A stretch of DNA of 64,000 bases from Sulfuricella sp. (lineage in GTDB: Bacteria; Pseudomonadota; Gammaproteobacteria; Burkholderiales; Sulfuricellaceae): NCBI GenBank assembly GCA_018336195.1, contig JAGXQV010000050.1, positions 1 through 64,000 of the forward strand, in the 5' to 3' direction. The notes beneath the pieces are model-generated. The model was not told where the DNA came from. It worked only from the letters and a program-made list of their open reading frames with translations, and did not search any database. Of the stretch, positions 29,187 through 39,313 are shown piece after piece; positions within the stretch are counted from its first letter, which is position 1, and each line of letters opens with the position of its first letter. A program made the translations under genes and the position numbers.

Positions 29187-30197
29187 GTGGCTGACGACAT
29201 TCTGTCTCAAGAAGAGGTCGATGCACTCCTGAAAGGCGTAACCGGCGAGGTTGATGAGTCGTCGGACGATGGTCAGGAGGGGGGCGATGTACGTCCCTAT
29301 AACCTGGCCAAGCAGGAACGGATTGTGCGCGGGCGCATGCCCACGCTGGAAATCATCAACGAGCGATTTGCACGGTTGTTCCGCATCGGGTTGTTTAATT
29401 TCATGCGTCGCAATGCTGAAATTTCCGTTGGACCCGTGCGTGTTCTCAAATACAGCGAATTTATCCGCAACCTGGTCGTTCCGACTAACCTGAACCTGGT
29501 GCACATAAAGCCCCTGCGTGGGACTTCACTGTTCATTTTCGACCCCAATCTGGTATTCCTGGTAGTGGATAACTTGTTCGGCGGGGACGGACGTTTCCAC
29601 ATGCGGGTCGAGGGGCGCGACTTTACTCCGACTGAGCAGCGGATTATCCAGCGTATGCTGGACGTGGCTTTTGCCGAGTATCAGAAATCGTGGGAACCGA
29701 TCTATCCGGTCGAATTCGAATACATCCGCTCGGAAATGAATACCCAGTTTGCCAATATTGCCACCCCCAGCGAAGTGGTGGTGGTGACCACCTTCAACAT
29801 CGAACTGGGTGCTGGGGGCGGCGATTTTCACATCTGTATGCCCTATGCTATGATTGAGCCGATTCGCGACCTGCTCTATAGCACCATGCAGGGCGAACGG
29901 CTGGAAGTCGACGAACGCTGGGCCAAGCTGCTGAGCAAGCAGATTCAAGTGGCAGAAGTCGATCTGGTGGCCAATCTTGGTCACGCCCCGGTTACGCTGG
30001 GGCAAATTCTCAATATGAAAGTCGGCGATGTGATCTCGCTCGACGTTCCCGAAGCGGTGATTGCGGAGGTCGACGGAATTCCGGTGCTTGAATGCAAGTA
30101 CGGAGTTCTGAATGGCCAGTATGCGTTGAAAGTGAATAAAGTCCTGTCCGGCGTCTCTGAGGACGACCTGGGGCATGGGGATGACAAGCATGGCTGA
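29187..30197 (+). CDS. fliM: Flagellar motor switch protein FliM
   Basis: 336 residues from a GTG with CCGGGAG five bases upstream. The N-terminus (L-S-Q-E-E-V-D-A-L-L) is the CheY-P binding motif, followed by the CheC-like middle domain and a C-terminal SpoA domain that packs with FliN. It forms the switch complex of the C-ring. The C-terminus overlaps the fliN start. Confidence 0.97.
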   Translation: MADDILSQEEVDALLKGVTGEVDESSDDGQEGGDVRPYNLAKQERIVRGRMPTLEIINERFARLFRIGLFNFMRRNAEISVGPVRVLKYSEFIRNLVVPTNLNLVHIKPLRGTSLFIFDPNLVFLVVDNLFGGDGRFHMRVEGRDFTPTEQRIIQRMLDVAFAEYQKSWEPIYPVEFEYIRSEMNTQFANIATPSEVVVVTTFNIELGAGGGDFHICMPYAMIEPIRDLLYSTMQGERLEVDERWAKLLSKQIQVAEVDLVANLGHAPVTLGQILNMKVGDVISLDVPEAVIAEVDGIPVLECKYGVLNGQYALKVNKVLSGVSEDDLGHGDDKHG

Positions 30198-30714
30198 AGA
30201 TGAAGTCAAGGAATCGGCGAGCGCCGAGGACGACTGGGCTGCTGCGTTAGCCGAACAAGAGTCTACGGAGAGCAGCGGAGATGTCTCTGCCGCGGACGAT
30301 TGGGCTGCGGCAATGGCCGAGCAGACCACGGCGGATTCTCAGGCGGCGCATGCGACGGAATCCTTAGGGTTTTCGAACGGCAATTCCACCGCTACGCAAA
30401 AAGGCGTGTTCGAACAGCTTGTTCCGGAATCGGCATCCATCCCCGGTGGTCCCGCCAATCTTGACATGATTCTGGATATCCCAGTCAACCTTACGGTGGA
30501 ACTGGGGCGTACGAAGATAGCCATTCGCAGCCTGCTGCAATTGGCGCAGGGTTCGGTGGTCGAGCTGGACGGCTTGGCTGGTGAACCAATGGATGTGTTG
30601 GTCAATGGCTGTTTGATAGCCCAGGGCGAAGTGGTTGTGGTGAATGACAAGTTCGGGATTCGTCTGACCGACATCATCACGCCTACCGAGCGCCTGCGTA
30701 AACTGCATAGATGA
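30190..30714 (+). CDS. fliN: Flagellar motor switch protein FliN
   Basis: About 174 residues from the ATG at 30190 (ATGs at 30175 and 30181 are in frame and possible). The C-terminal ~80 residues are the SpoA domain (D-I-P-V-N-L-T-V-E-L-G-R-T and V-N-G-C-L-I-A-Q-G-E-V-V-V-V). The N-terminal extension is acidic and holds two copies of a D-D-W-A-A-A motif, longer than in E. coli FliN. The gene overlaps fliM by 8 bases and fliO by 4. Confidence 0.95.
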   Translation: MAEDEVKESASAEDDWAAALAEQESTESSGDVSAADDWAAAMAEQTTADSQAAHATESLGFSNGNSTATQKGVFEQLVPESASIPGGPANLDMILDIPVNLTVELGRTKIAIRSLLQLAQGSVVELDGLAGEPMDVLVNGCLIAQGEVVVVNDKFGIRLTDIITPTERLRKLHR

Positions 30715-31157
30715 TTCCCCCCCTCTTGGCCACGCGCTTCATCTTGGCGCTGGCCGTCCTGTCGCCGTATGGTGCGTTTGCCCAGCAGGTGAGTTCACAA
30801 AGCGCTTCTCCAACAGCCCCCCTTTCCATGGGCGGGGTGTTCCAGGTGTTGCTCGGCTTGCTGATGGTTTTGGCGACCATTGCCGCGACAGTTTGGCTGC
30901 TCAAGCGCTTTCCCGTGGGGAGGCAGGCCATGGGCGGTGTCGTGAGAGTGGTTGGAGGAGTGGCTGTCGGCCCGCGTGAGCGCCTGGTGCTGGTGGAAAT
31001 CGGCGAAACTTGGTTGTTGTTGGGCGTGGCCCCCGGACAGGTGAATACCTTGCATACTCTTCCCAAACCGGCGGATGCGCCGAAAATCGAAACGCTTCCC
31101 GAGCCGGCTTTTTCCATATGGCTGAAACAGGCGATGCACAGGCGGACCGAAAAATGA
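30711..31157 (+). CDS. fliO: Flagellar export protein FliO
   Basis: 148 residues. A signal-like N-terminus, one membrane segment at about residues 40-62, and a short cytoplasmic FliO domain ([12 protein letters not shown]). It is an assembly chaperone for the FliP ring. It overlaps fliN and fliP with ATGA junctions. Confidence 0.9.
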   Translation: MIPPLLATRFILALAVLSPYGAFAQQVSSQSASPTAPLSMGGVFQVLLGLLMVLATIAATVWLLKRFPVGRQAMGGVVRVVGGVAVGPRERLVLVEIGETWLLLGVAPGQVNTLHTLPKPADAPKIETLPEPAFSIWLKQAMHRRTEK

Positions 31158-31906
31158 AGCGGTATGGATTGATGCTGTTGACCGGCGCCTTGCTGTATTG
31201 GGTGCCCATGCTTGCCGGCGCGGCTGAGCCGGGGTTGCCAGCCTTCATCGCCACGCCGGCAGCGGGTGGCGGGCAGACTTACACGCTGACGATCCAGACG
31301 CTGTTGTTCATGACGGCGTTGACCTTTATTCCCGCGCTGCTCCTGATGACCACCGCATTCATTCGTATCGCCATTGTCCTGTCCCTGCTGCGGCAGGCGT
31401 TGGGTACCATGCAGGCGCCGCCTAACCAGGTATTGATCGGCTTGTCGCTGTTTCTGACCTTTTTCGTCATGTCTCCGGTTATCGACAGAATTTACGCCGA
31501 AGCCTATCAGCCGTACGTCGAGCAGAAACTCGATTTCGTCCAGGCGCTGGATAAAGGTTCCGAGCCGTTGAAGGCCTTCATGTTGCGCCAGACCCGCCAA
31601 GAAGACCTCGCCCTTTTTGTGCGGCTATCCAACAGCAAGCCGTTGCAAGGACCGGAAGCCGTAACCATGAAGATTCTCGTCCCCGCCTATGTCATCAGCG
31701 AACTCAAGACGGCTTTCCAAATCGGGTTTGTGGTCTTTATTCCCTTCTTGATCATCGACATGGTCGTGGCGAGCGTGTTGATGTCGATGGGGATGATGAT
31801 GCTGTCGCCGATGGTGATATCATTGCCCTTCAAGCTCATGTTATTCGTGCTGGTGGATGGTTGGAACCTGATTATCGGTTCCCTGATGCAAAGTTTTTAT
31901 ACGTAG
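31154..31906 (+). CDS. fliP: Flagellar export gate protein FliP
   Basis: 250 residues from the ATG at 31154, which overlaps the fliO stop; a longer frame from 31010 runs inside fliO and is rejected. It has a signal peptide and four hydrophobic segments with the signature [12 protein letters not shown]. Core of the type III export gate with FliQ and FliR. Confidence 0.97.
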   Translation: MKRYGLMLLTGALLYWVPMLAGAAEPGLPAFIATPAAGGGQTYTLTIQTLLFMTALTFIPALLLMTTAFIRIAIVLSLLRQALGTMQAPPNQVLIGLSLFLTFFVMSPVIDRIYAEAYQPYVEQKLDFVQALDKGSEPLKAFMLRQTRQEDLALFVRLSNSKPLQGPEAVTMKILVPAYVISELKTAFQIGFVVFIPFLIIDMVVASVLMSMGMMMLSPMVISLPFKLMLFVLVDGWNLIIGSLMQSFYT

Positions 31907-31913
31907 GCGAAGA

Positions 31914-32183
31914 ATGACCCCCGAAAGTGTCATGACCATTGGGCAGCAGGCTCTCGAAGTCACCATCCTGGTTTCGGCTCCGCTATTGATCGCGGCGCTG
32001 GTGATCGGCTTGCTGGTCAGTATTTTTCAGGCGGCAACCCAGATCAACGAAATGACTCTGTCTTTCATTCCCAAATTGCTGGTTATTTTTGTCGTGCTGG
32101 TCGTGGCCGGGCCGTGGATGCTGACCATCATGATGGACTATACCAAGCGCCTGTTTACCAGCATACCCGGCTTGGTCGGCTAG
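31914..32183 (+). CDS. fliQ: Flagellar export gate protein FliQ
   Basis: 89 residues with two membrane helices, and the family motif Q-A-A-T-Q-I-N-E-M-T-L. It packs on the FliP-FliR gate. Seven bases after fliP. Confidence 0.97.
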   Translation: MTPESVMTIGQQALEVTILVSAPLLIAALVIGLLVSIFQAATQINEMTLSFIPKLLVIFVVLVVAGPWMLTIMMDYTKRLFTSIPGLVG

Positions 32184-32198
32184 TTCCGCGAGGCTCGG

Positions 32199-32990
32199 GT
32201 GATTACCGTCACTTCTGCACAAATCACCGCCTGGATGGCGGCATTTTTTTTCCCTTTTTTTCGTATCTTGGCATTGATTACCAGTGCACCCGTCTTAGGG
32301 GCAAAAGGCTCCCCGATGCGCGTCAAGGTCGGATTGGCATTCTTTGTTACGCTGGCGATTGCCCCGACTCTGGGGCGCTTTCCCAATGTTGATCCGGGAT
32401 CCGCGTTGGGGTTGCTGATCGTGGCTCAACAGATCGTCATCGGGCTGGCCATGGGGCTGGCGATGCGCATCATATTCAGTGCGGTCGAGATGGCGGGCAA
32501 CCTGATAGGCCTGCAGATGGGGCTGGGGTTTGCGACCCTGTTCGATCCGCAAAATTCCGCGCAAACACCGGTAATGGGGTCGTTTATCGGGATGTTGGCG
32601 ATCCTGATATTTCTTTCTCTCGATGGTCATGCGCTTATGCTGGAAACCTTGGCAGTCAGCTTTCGCGAGTTGCCGATATCCGCCCAGCCGCTCGCAGCGG
32701 GAGGATTCAAGCTGCTGTTGAATTGGGGCGGGGAAATTTTTCTTGCCGGAGTGTTGCTGTCCTTACCGGTTATTGCGGCCTTGTTGGTAACCAACATTTC
32801 GTTGGGGATCATGACCCGGGCGGCCCCCCAATTGAACATATTCTCGGTAGGCTTTCCAATTACTCTAATGGCGGGATTTTTGATACTGTATTTGTTGTTG
32901 CCGTATTTTATTCCCCTCCTGAGCCGCTTTATGCACGATGCATTGGCGGTGATGCTGCAAGTCGCCCGCCTCGGTTTAACGGGTAGTTGA
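32199..32990 (+). CDS. fliR: Flagellar export gate protein FliR
   Basis: 263 residues from a GTG at 32199, with six hydrophobic segments. It completes the FliPQR gate. Motifs R-I-L-A-L-I-T-S-A-P-V-L-G and L-I-G-L-Q-M-G-L-G-F-A are typical. Last flagellar gene in the window; flhB does not follow. Confidence 0.96.
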   Translation: MITVTSAQITAWMAAFFFPFFRILALITSAPVLGAKGSPMRVKVGLAFFVTLAIAPTLGRFPNVDPGSALGLLIVAQQIVIGLAMGLAMRIIFSAVEMAGNLIGLQMGLGFATLFDPQNSAQTPVMGSFIGMLAILIFLSLDGHALMLETLAVSFRELPISAQPLAAGGFKLLLNWGGEIFLAGVLLSLPVIAALLVTNISLGIMTRAAPQLNIFSVGFPITLMAGFLILYLLLPYFIPLLSRFMHDALAVMLQVARLGLTGS

Positions 32991-33083
32991 AATTATTTTG
33001 TAACCTGATTCAACTTTCTATCGCCCCATCCGTTATGACTTATAACGATGCAGGTTCAACGCGGTTAATCCAGGAGGTGCATC

Positions 33084-33311
33084 ATGTTGACGATAATGGA
33101 TATGGGGACGGGAATGCTGGGAAGTAAGTCGGGCGACGAAGAATACAGTCAGGAAATTCTGCGGGTCGAATGGAATCCGGTGGTGGCGACTTTGCAGGCG
33201 GTGGCAGACGAGTTGGCGGGCGAGTTGATCGGGCGGAATGCCATGCCCGCGGACCTGCGGGAAGCCGACATCGAAGGGTTTCTGCGCAAGATGTACGCTG
33301 CCCAGCAGTGA
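33084..33311 (+). CDS. Small uncharacterised protein (75 aa)
   Basis: A small gene with an excellent ribosome site (CAGGAGGTG, 6 bases before ATG) and its own terminator 28 bases after the stop. The product is acidic, without a signal peptide or membrane segment, and its C-terminal ~45 residues look helical. I do not recognise a family. It is 93 bases after fliR and may be independent of the flagellar operon; TATAAC just upstream near 33042 could be a -10, but no good -35 accompanies it. Confidence 0.6.
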   Translation: MLTIMDMGTGMLGSKSGDEEYSQEILRVEWNPVVATLQAVADELAGELIGRNAMPADLREADIEGFLRKMYAAQQ

Positions 33312-33339
33312 CCGTTGTCTTGCGTCGCGGAGAAATCGG

Positions 33340-33367
33340 CGGGAAGCTGTGAGGCTTCCCGTTTTTT
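33340..33367 (+). terminator. Rho-independent terminator
   Basis: CGGGAAGC (33340-33347) and GCTTCCCG (33354-33361) around a 6-base loop, then six Ts. Closes the 75-aa gene. A second, shorter hairpin (GGGCGTG / CACGCCC, 33377-33393) follows without a T-run and lies in the dapA promoter region. Confidence 0.88.
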
Positions 33368-33473
33368 ATGGTGTGGGGGCGTGTTCCACGCCCAATAATA
33401 ATCGGGTAAACTAGACCCCCTGAATTCGAGGCCGCAGGCCTTAATAACGACATTTTCGGTTTGGGAATAATTC

Positions 33474-34352
33474 ATGCTCAAAGGCAGTCTGGTTGCAATC
33501 GTTACCCCCATGCTCGCGGATGGCGCTCTCGATCTGGAGCGGCTGCGCAGCCTGGTGGATTTTCATCTGCGCGAAGGCACGGATGGCATCGTAGTAGTTG
33601 GCACGACTGGCGAGTCCCCGACGGTGGATTTCGATGAACACTGCCGCTTGATCGAAACCGTGGTGAAACAGGTTGGCGGACGGGTGCCAGTGATTGCCGG
33701 CACGGGCGCCAATTCGACCAGCGAAGCCATCGAATTGGCGCAATGCGCAAAAAAACACGGCGCAAATTACAGCCTGACCGTGGTGCCGTATTACAACAAA
33801 CCCACTCAGGAAGGCCTCTACCGCCATTTCAAGGCAATCGCGGAAGCGGTGGATATGCCCCACATCCTGTATAACGTGCCGGGCCGCACCGCTTGCGATT
33901 TGAGCAACGATACGGTACTGCGCTTGGCGGAAATTCCCAATATCGTCGGGATCAAGGATGCCACTGGGAACATCGAACGAGGCAGTGACCTGTTGTTGCG
34001 TGCACCCGGGGATTTCGCGGTGTATAGCGGCGACGACGCAAGTTGCCTGGCATTGATGCTGCTGGGCGGGCACGGGGTTATTTCGGTAACGTCCAACGTC
34101 GCGCCACGCTTGATGCACGAAATGTGCGAGGCGGCATTTGCCGGCGAACTGAAATCGGCACGGGAGATCAACAACAAGCTGCTGGGCTTGCACTCCAAGC
34201 TGTTTGTCGAAGCGAATCCCATCCCGGTTAAATGGGCCGTTGAGCAGATGGGGCTGATTGGCGAAGGCATCCGCCTGCCGCTGACGCCGCTTTCGGCGGG
34301 TAATCATGAAATCGTCCGTAAGGCCATGCAACAGGCTGGAATCGGCAACTAA
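33474..34352 (+). CDS. dapA: 4-hydroxy-tetrahydrodipicolinate synthase
   Basis: 292 residues, the E. coli length. It condenses pyruvate with aspartate semialdehyde, the first step of the lysine/meso-DAP branch. The Schiff-base lysine is K161 (G-I-K-D-A-T-G-N) and the proton-relay tyrosine is Y133 (L-Y-N-V-P-G-R-T), both at the E. coli positions. Start of a dapA-bamC-MBL operon, with bamC 14 bases on. Confidence 0.98.
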   Translation: MLKGSLVAIVTPMLADGALDLERLRSLVDFHLREGTDGIVVVGTTGESPTVDFDEHCRLIETVVKQVGGRVPVIAGTGANSTSEAIELAQCAKKHGANYSLTVVPYYNKPTQEGLYRHFKAIAEAVDMPHILYNVPGRTACDLSNDTVLRLAEIPNIVGIKDATGNIERGSDLLLRAPGDFAVYSGDDASCLALMLLGGHGVISVTSNVAPRLMHEMCEAAFAGELKSAREINNKLLGLHSKLFVEANPIPVKWAVEQMGLIGEGIRLPLTPLSAGNHEIVRKAMQQAGIGN

Positions 34353-34366
34353 CACTGGGCGAAACG

Positions 34367-35509
34367 ATGAACGGCGCAAAATTTATCAGCGGAATCATTC
34401 TGGCGGCAGCAACCCTGGCCTTGACCGGATGCGGATCGTTTTCCATTCTGGAAAGCAAAAAAATCGATTACAAGTCTGCCGGCAAGTTGCCGGCTCTGGA
34501 AGTTCCCCCGGATTTAACCTCGTTGAGCAGCGATGACCGCTTCACCGTTCCGGACGTCACTCCCCAGGGGAGTGCGACTTACTCCAGTTATTCCAAGGAC
34601 CGCAGTGCCCAGCCCCAGTCCGGTTCAGCGGGTCTATTGCCCTCGGTGGACAAGGTCCGCGTGGAGCGTTCGGGATCGCAGCGCTGGCTGGTGGTTAACG
34701 CCAACCCGGAGCAGGCGTGGAGCGTGGTGCGGGAGTTTTGGCAGGAAATGGGTTTCATCGTCAAGCAGGAAGTCCCCGAGGCTGGCGTGATGGAAACGGA
34801 CTGGGCGGAAAACCGTGCCAATATTCCCCAAGACATGATTCGCAACCTTCTCGGTAAAGCGCTGGACAGCCTTTATTCCACCGCCGAGCGCGACAAGTTT
34901 CGTACTCGCTTGGAGCGGGTTCAGGGGGGCACTGAGATATTCGTCAGCCATCGCGGCATGATCGAAGTTTACGAAGGCTCTTCTACCGGAAGCGGCAATG
35001 GTCGTACCGTTTGGCAGCCGCGTCCCGCCGACCCTGAGTTGGAGGCTGAAATGCTGGGGCGTCTGATGGTGCGTTTTGGGGTCGACGAAGTGCGCGCCAA
35101 ATCGCTTGTCGCGGCGGATGGCGTGCGCGAGCGCGCCAAGATCACCCGTGCCCAGGAAGGCGCAGGAAGTCTCGCGATCGTTGACCCATTCGACCGCGCC
35201 TGGCGCAGGGTCGGTCTGGCGCTGGACCGGGTTGGCTTTACCGTGGAAGATCGTGACCGCTCGAAGGGTATGTATTTCGTCAGGTATGTCGATCCCGAAA
35301 CGGAAAGTGGCAAGGATGACAAGGGATTTTTCTCCAAGCTGGCGTTCTGGAAGAGCGGCAAGGGTGTCAACAAGAACGAGCAGTTCCGCATCCAGGTGTC
35401 GGAAAACGCCGACGGCTGCGTGGTCCGGGTGTTGAACAAGGATAACGTTCCGGAAAAATCGGAAACCAGCGACCGTATCCTGACGTTGCTTCACGAACAG
35501 TTGAAATGA
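34367..35509 (+). CDS. bamC: Outer-membrane assembly lipoprotein BamC (NlpB)
   Basis: 380 residues with lipobox L-T-G-C at residues 19-22 (C22 lipidated). Two helix-grip domains follow an extended N-terminal stretch (D-Y-K-S-A-G-K-L-P-A-L-E-V-P-P-D-L-T, which binds BamD in E. coli). Part of the BAM complex that inserts outer-membrane proteins. dapA-bamC order is conserved in proteobacteria. Overlaps the next gene by 4 bases. Confidence 0.92.
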   Translation: MNGAKFISGIILAAATLALTGCGSFSILESKKIDYKSAGKLPALEVPPDLTSLSSDDRFTVPDVTPQGSATYSSYSKDRSAQPQSGSAGLLPSVDKVRVERSGSQRWLVVNANPEQAWSVVREFWQEMGFIVKQEVPEAGVMETDWAENRANIPQDMIRNLLGKALDSLYSTAERDKFRTRLERVQGGTEIFVSHRGMIEVYEGSSTGSGNGRTVWQPRPADPELEAEMLGRLMVRFGVDEVRAKSLVAADGVRERAKITRAQEGAGSLAIVDPFDRAWRRVGLALDRVGFTVEDRDRSKGMYFVRYVDPETESGKDDKGFFSKLAFWKSGKGVNKNEQFRIQVSENADGCVVRVLNKDNVPEKSETSDRILTLLHEQLK

Positions 35510-36273
35510 GATTTGCCTCGCTGGGCAGCGGCAGCCGGGGCAACGCCCTGGTTGTCGAAGCCGGGCGAACCAGCGTCATGCTCGACTGCGGTTTCGGAAT
35601 TAACGAGACCGTTCTGCGTCTTTCCCGGCTAGATCTTCAGCCGACCGATCTTTCCGCCATCCTGGTGACTCACGAACACACCGACCATGTTGGGGGTGTC
35701 GCCCGCGTGGCGCGCAAGTTCAATCTCCCCGTGTGGATGACGCACGGTACCTTTAAGGGGCTTGGCGAAAATTCGCTGAGCGGCGTCGCCCTCAATCTGA
35801 TCGACGATCACAGTCAATTCATCATCGGCGATCTGCATATCCAGCCATATCCCGTTCCCCACGATGCTCGCGAGCCGGCCCAATACGTATTTGGCGACGG
35901 TGCCCGGCGGTTGGGAGTGCTGACCGATGCTGGCGCCGCAACGCCGCATATTGAGGAAGTATTGGCAGGGTGTGAAGCCTTGGTGCTGGAAAGCAATCAC
36001 GACGCGGTGATGCTACAAAACGGCCCATATCCACCCATGCTGAAGAAACGGGTGGCGGGGCGTTTCGGGCATCTCGACAATCAGGCGGCGGCACAGTTGC
36101 TGGCGCGTTTGGTGCACGGCAAGCTGCAGCATGTGGTGGCGGCCCACCTGAGTGAAAAAAACAATACTGAGGAACTGGTGTTGGAGGCGTTTTGCGAGGT
36201 ACTGAATTGTGCCCGGGAATGGGTGGGCATTGCTGCCCAAGACGGCGGCCTGGGGTGGCGTCATATAAACTGA
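35506..36273 (+). CDS. MBL-fold metallohydrolase (YycJ/WalJ-like)
   Basis: 255 residues. The metal-binding motif H-E-H-T-D-H sits at 56-61, followed by V-P-H-D-A and D-A-G, and a C-terminal H in A-A-H-L-S. This branch resembles YycJ (WalJ) and is often found after dapA-bamC in betaproteobacteria. Substrate unknown; a role in nucleic-acid end processing has been proposed for relatives. Translationally coupled to bamC by ATGA. Confidence 0.9.
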   Translation: MRFASLGSGSRGNALVVEAGRTSVMLDCGFGINETVLRLSRLDLQPTDLSAILVTHEHTDHVGGVARVARKFNLPVWMTHGTFKGLGENSLSGVALNLIDDHSQFIIGDLHIQPYPVPHDAREPAQYVFGDGARRLGVLTDAGAATPHIEEVLAGCEALVLESNHDAVMLQNGPYPPMLKKRVAGRFGHLDNQAAAQLLARLVHGKLQHVVAAHLSEKNNTEELVLEAFCEVLNCAREWVGIAAQDGGLGWRHIN

Positions 36274-36286
36274 ATGGTGTGATTTT

Positions 36287-36328
36287 GGCAAGAAAAAGCC
36301 GGCCTGGAAAGGCCGGCTTTTTCTTGCC
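36287..36328 (+). terminator. Bidirectional rho-independent terminator
   Basis: A perfect 18-bp stem (36287-36304 with 36311-36328) on a 6-base loop, with A-run and T-run inside the arms, located between the converging MBL and lipoprotein genes. Confidence 0.93.
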
Positions 36329-36340
36329 GAGCTACCGGAA

Positions 36341-36598
36341 TTACTTCGCGGGAGCAGGTGCAGCAGCCGGAGCGGCAGCGTCAGCAGGCTTGGCAGCATC
36401 GGCAGGGGCGCCAGCGGCCGGAGCAGCAGCGTCAGCGGCGGGAGCGGCCGGAGCAGCAGCGTCAGCAGCGGGAGCAGCCGGAGCGGGGGCGGGAGCAGCA
36501 GCGGGAGCGGGAGCCGGTGCAGGAGCAGCTTCTTCTTTTTTACCACAAGCAGACAGGGAAACAGCCAACAGGGCGGCGAGCAGGAGAGAGTGTTTCAT
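36341..36598 (-). CDS. Small Ala/Pro-rich lipoprotein
   Basis: 85 residues. A signal sequence ends in the lipobox L-S-A-C at 15-18, followed by G-K-K-E-E and then only Ala, Pro and Asp with a few Gly/Lys in A-P-A-P and A-D-A-A-A-P repeats. It would be a lipid-anchored extended spacer. The matching DNA is a GC-rich imperfect repeat prone to length change. It converges with the MBL gene. Confidence 0.8.
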   Translation of the reverse strand: MKHSLLLAALLAVSLSACGKKEEAAPAPAPAPAAAPAPAPAAPAADAAAPAAPAADAAAPAAGAPADAAKPADAAAPAAAPAPAK

Positions 36599-36635
36599 AT
36601 TCTATTGTTCCTTATTCAAAGTTATGACAAAAACG

Positions 36636-36641
36636 ATTATA
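36636..36641 (-). promoter_or_regulatory. Possible -10 of the lipoprotein gene
   Basis: On the minus strand this reads TATAAT, 38 bases before the ATG. A TTGAAA lies only 13 bases upstream, too close for a standard -35, so the promoter is uncertain. The 154-base gap to mutS holds nothing else I can support. Confidence 0.4.
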
Positions 36642-36752
36642 GATCGGCCATCTATTTCAACGCATTTTCAACCGACTTCAGTATTTTAGCAGTTTTTCTG
36701 ATTTATTCCAGTGCTTGATTGAGTGGGTTATTCAGGTATTTGCCGATAATTG

Positions 36753-39308
36753 TCAGCAAGTTGACAGTTTTTTTAAGTCATAAAAGAGTTCCAGTGCTCT
36801 TTTGGGTGTCAGTTCGTCGGGGTCGATAGCGGCCAAGGCATCTAGGATGGGATGGTTGGGCGGAGTAGCGGGTTCGCAAGGGGCGCTGAACAGGTCGCCT
36901 TGCGCACCGTTCGAAATGCCTTGCTGTTCGAGTTGCACCAGCCTGCGTCGCGCCGATTGGATCACGTTGCCGGGTACCCCGGCCAACTGCGCGACTTGCA
37001 GGCCATAGCTTTGACTGGCCGGGCCTTCCTCGACGCTATGCAGGAAAACGATATGGTCGCGATGCTCGACGGCATCCAGATGCACGTTGGCAACTTGGCG
37101 GAACTCCTGGGAGAGGCGGGTCAACTCGAAATAGTGGGTAGCGAACAGCGTGTAGCTGCGGTTTTTTTCGATCAACTGGCGGGCGATGGCCCAGGCCAGC
37201 GCCAAGCCGTCGAAGGTCGACGTGCCGCGTCCGATTTCGTCGAGCAACACCAGGCTGTGTTCGGTGGCGTTATGGAGGATGCTGGCGGCCTCGGTCATTT
37301 CCACCATGAAGGTCGAGCGGCCCCCGGCGAGGTCGTCGGAGGCGCCGATGCGGGTGAAGATCTGGTCGATCGGGCCGATACGGGCGCTGCCGGCAGGCAC
37401 GAAGCTGCCGCAGTGGGCGAGCAGGACGATCAGGGCGGTCTGGCGCATGTAAGTGGATTTTCCGCCCATGTTGGGACCGGTGATGAGCAGCATCTGGCGG
37501 GTGCGCGACAGGCAGGCGTCGTTGGCGATGAAGCCGTCGGTCTGGCTTTCCACCACGGGATGGCGTCCCGCGACGATCTCAATCCCCGCTTCAGCGGTAA
37601 ATTCCGGCGCGACCAGATTGAGGGTCAGCGCGCGTTCGGTGAGGGTCGCCAGTACGTCGGTTTCAGCGACTGCGGCGGCGATCCGCTGCAAGTCGGCGAT
37701 GTGGGGCTGGAGGGCTTCCAGGACCATTTCGTAAAGATGTTTCTCACGCGCCAGAGCCCGTTCCGAGGCGGACAGCGCCTTGTCCTCGAAAGTCTTCAGT
37801 TCGGGGGTGATATAACGTTCGGCGTTTTTCAGCGTCTGGCGGCGCCGGTAATCATCCGGCACCTTGTCGGCCTGGGCGTGGGTGACTTCGATGTAAAAGC
37901 CGTGGACGCGGTTGTACTCGACTTTCAGGGTGGTGATGCCGGTGCGTTCCCGTTCCCGTGCTTCCAGGGCCAACAGGAAATCTCCGCAGTTGTTCTGGAT
38001 GCCGCGCAGTTCGTCGAGTTCGGCGTCGAAGCCGTCGGCGATTACCCCGCCGTCGCGCAAGACCGAGGCCGGTTCGTCCTTGATGGCGCGGCGCAGCAGG
38101 TCGAGCAGGTCGAGCGGAACCTCCAGGTCGACGTGCAGGCTGGTCAGGCGCGGGCTGTCGAACTGGGTCAGGAGCGTCTGTAAGTCCGGCAGCAGGGCCA
38201 GGCTGTCGCGGAGTCCCGAAAGATCGCGGGGACGGGCCGATTTGAGGGCGATGCGGGCGGTGATGCGCTCGATGTCCGCAGTCCGGCGCAAGGCGCTATG
38301 GATTGCCTGGTAAGGCGTTTCAAAGGCATCGCCTTGTAGGGTGGCAATGGCGTCGAAACGGGCATGCAGCACCGCGCGGTCGCGCAGCGGATGATGCAGC
38401 CAGTGGCGCAACAAGCGGCTGCCCATGCCGCTGGCACAGGCGTCGAGCAGGGACAGCAGGGTCGGAGCCGGCTCGCCGCGCAGGGTTTCGCTGATTTCCA
38501 GGTTGCGGCGGGCGGCGGCGTCGAGGCGGATGTAGGCATCCTCATGCTCGACGTTCAGCCCGGTGATGTGGGGCAGCGCGCCGCACTGGGTGGTGCGGGC
38601 ATAGGCGAGCAGCGCTCCGGCGGCCTGAATGGCGGAATGCAGGCCGCCGCAGCCGAAGCCGTTGAGATCGAGGGTGGCAAACTGGCGGCACAACGCCTGG
38701 GTCGCGCCATCGAAATCGAATTGCCAGGTTGCCAGGGATTTGCACGGGGATTTCAGGCCGGTCAGGGCAGGGTGGGCGTAGCCCTCCGGAACCAGGATTT
38801 CCGAGGGTTTGAGCCGTTCCAGTGTCGCACCGAGCTGGTTTTCGGCGATTTCGCTGACGCTGAAGCGCCCGCTGGCGAGGTTTAGCCATGCCAGTCCGAT
38901 GCGGTTTTTCGCGGAGGTCAGGGCGAGCAGCAGGTTGTCGCGCCGCTCGTCGAGCAGCGCCGCGTCGGTCAGGGTGCCGGGGGTGACGATGCGCGCCACG
39001 CGGCGTTCCACCGGCCCCTTGGAAGTGGCCGGATCGCCGAATTGTTCGCAGATGGCAACCGCCACGCCGAGCTTCACCAGCTTGGCGAGGTATTGCTCCA
39101 CGGAGTGATAGGGCACCCCCGCCATCTTGATCGGTTGCCCGGCGGAGGCTCCACGAGTGGTCAGGGTGATGTCGAGGAGTTGCGCGGCTTTTTCCGCATC
39201 CTCGAAAAATAGTTCGTAAAAATCTCCCATGCGATAAAGCAGCAGCATGTCCGGGTGTTCCGCCTTGATACCCAGGTACTGCTGCATCATCGGAGTGTGT
39301 TGTTGCAT
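36753..39308 (-). CDS. mutS: DNA mismatch repair protein MutS
   Basis: 851 residues from the ATG at 39308 ([11 protein letters not shown]); a longer upstream frame covers the end of the GGDEF/EAL gene and is rejected. The mismatch-reading F-Y-E is at 30-32 (D-F-Y-E-L-F), and the Walker A is G-P-N-M-G-G-K-S-T. ATPase and C-terminal domains are complete. It recognises mismatches and small loops and recruits MutL. Only 5 bases after the GGDEF/EAL stop, so part of that operon. Confidence 0.98.
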   Translation of the reverse strand: MQQHTPMMQQYLGIKAEHPDMLLLYRMGDFYELFFEDAEKAAQLLDITLTTRGASAGQPIKMAGVPYHSVEQYLAKLVKLGVAVAICEQFGDPATSKGPVERRVARIVTPGTLTDAALLDERRDNLLLALTSAKNRIGLAWLNLASGRFSVSEIAENQLGATLERLKPSEILVPEGYAHPALTGLKSPCKSLATWQFDFDGATQALCRQFATLDLNGFGCGGLHSAIQAAGALLAYARTTQCGALPHITGLNVEHEDAYIRLDAAARRNLEISETLRGEPAPTLLSLLDACASGMGSRLLRHWLHHPLRDRAVLHARFDAIATLQGDAFETPYQAIHSALRRTADIERITARIALKSARPRDLSGLRDSLALLPDLQTLLTQFDSPRLTSLHVDLEVPLDLLDLLRRAIKDEPASVLRDGGVIADGFDAELDELRGIQNNCGDFLLALEARERERTGITTLKVEYNRVHGFYIEVTHAQADKVPDDYRRRQTLKNAERYITPELKTFEDKALSASERALAREKHLYEMVLEALQPHIADLQRIAAAVAETDVLATLTERALTLNLVAPEFTAEAGIEIVAGRHPVVESQTDGFIANDACLSRTRQMLLITGPNMGGKSTYMRQTALIVLLAHCGSFVPAGSARIGPIDQIFTRIGASDDLAGGRSTFMVEMTEAASILHNATEHSLVLLDEIGRGTSTFDGLALAWAIARQLIEKNRSYTLFATHYFELTRLSQEFRQVANVHLDAVEHRDHIVFLHSVEEGPASQSYGLQVAQLAGVPGNVIQSARRRLVQLEQQGISNGAQGDLFSAPCEPATPPNHPILDALAAIDPDELTPKRALELFYDLKKLSTC

Positions 39309-39313
39309 GAGGA

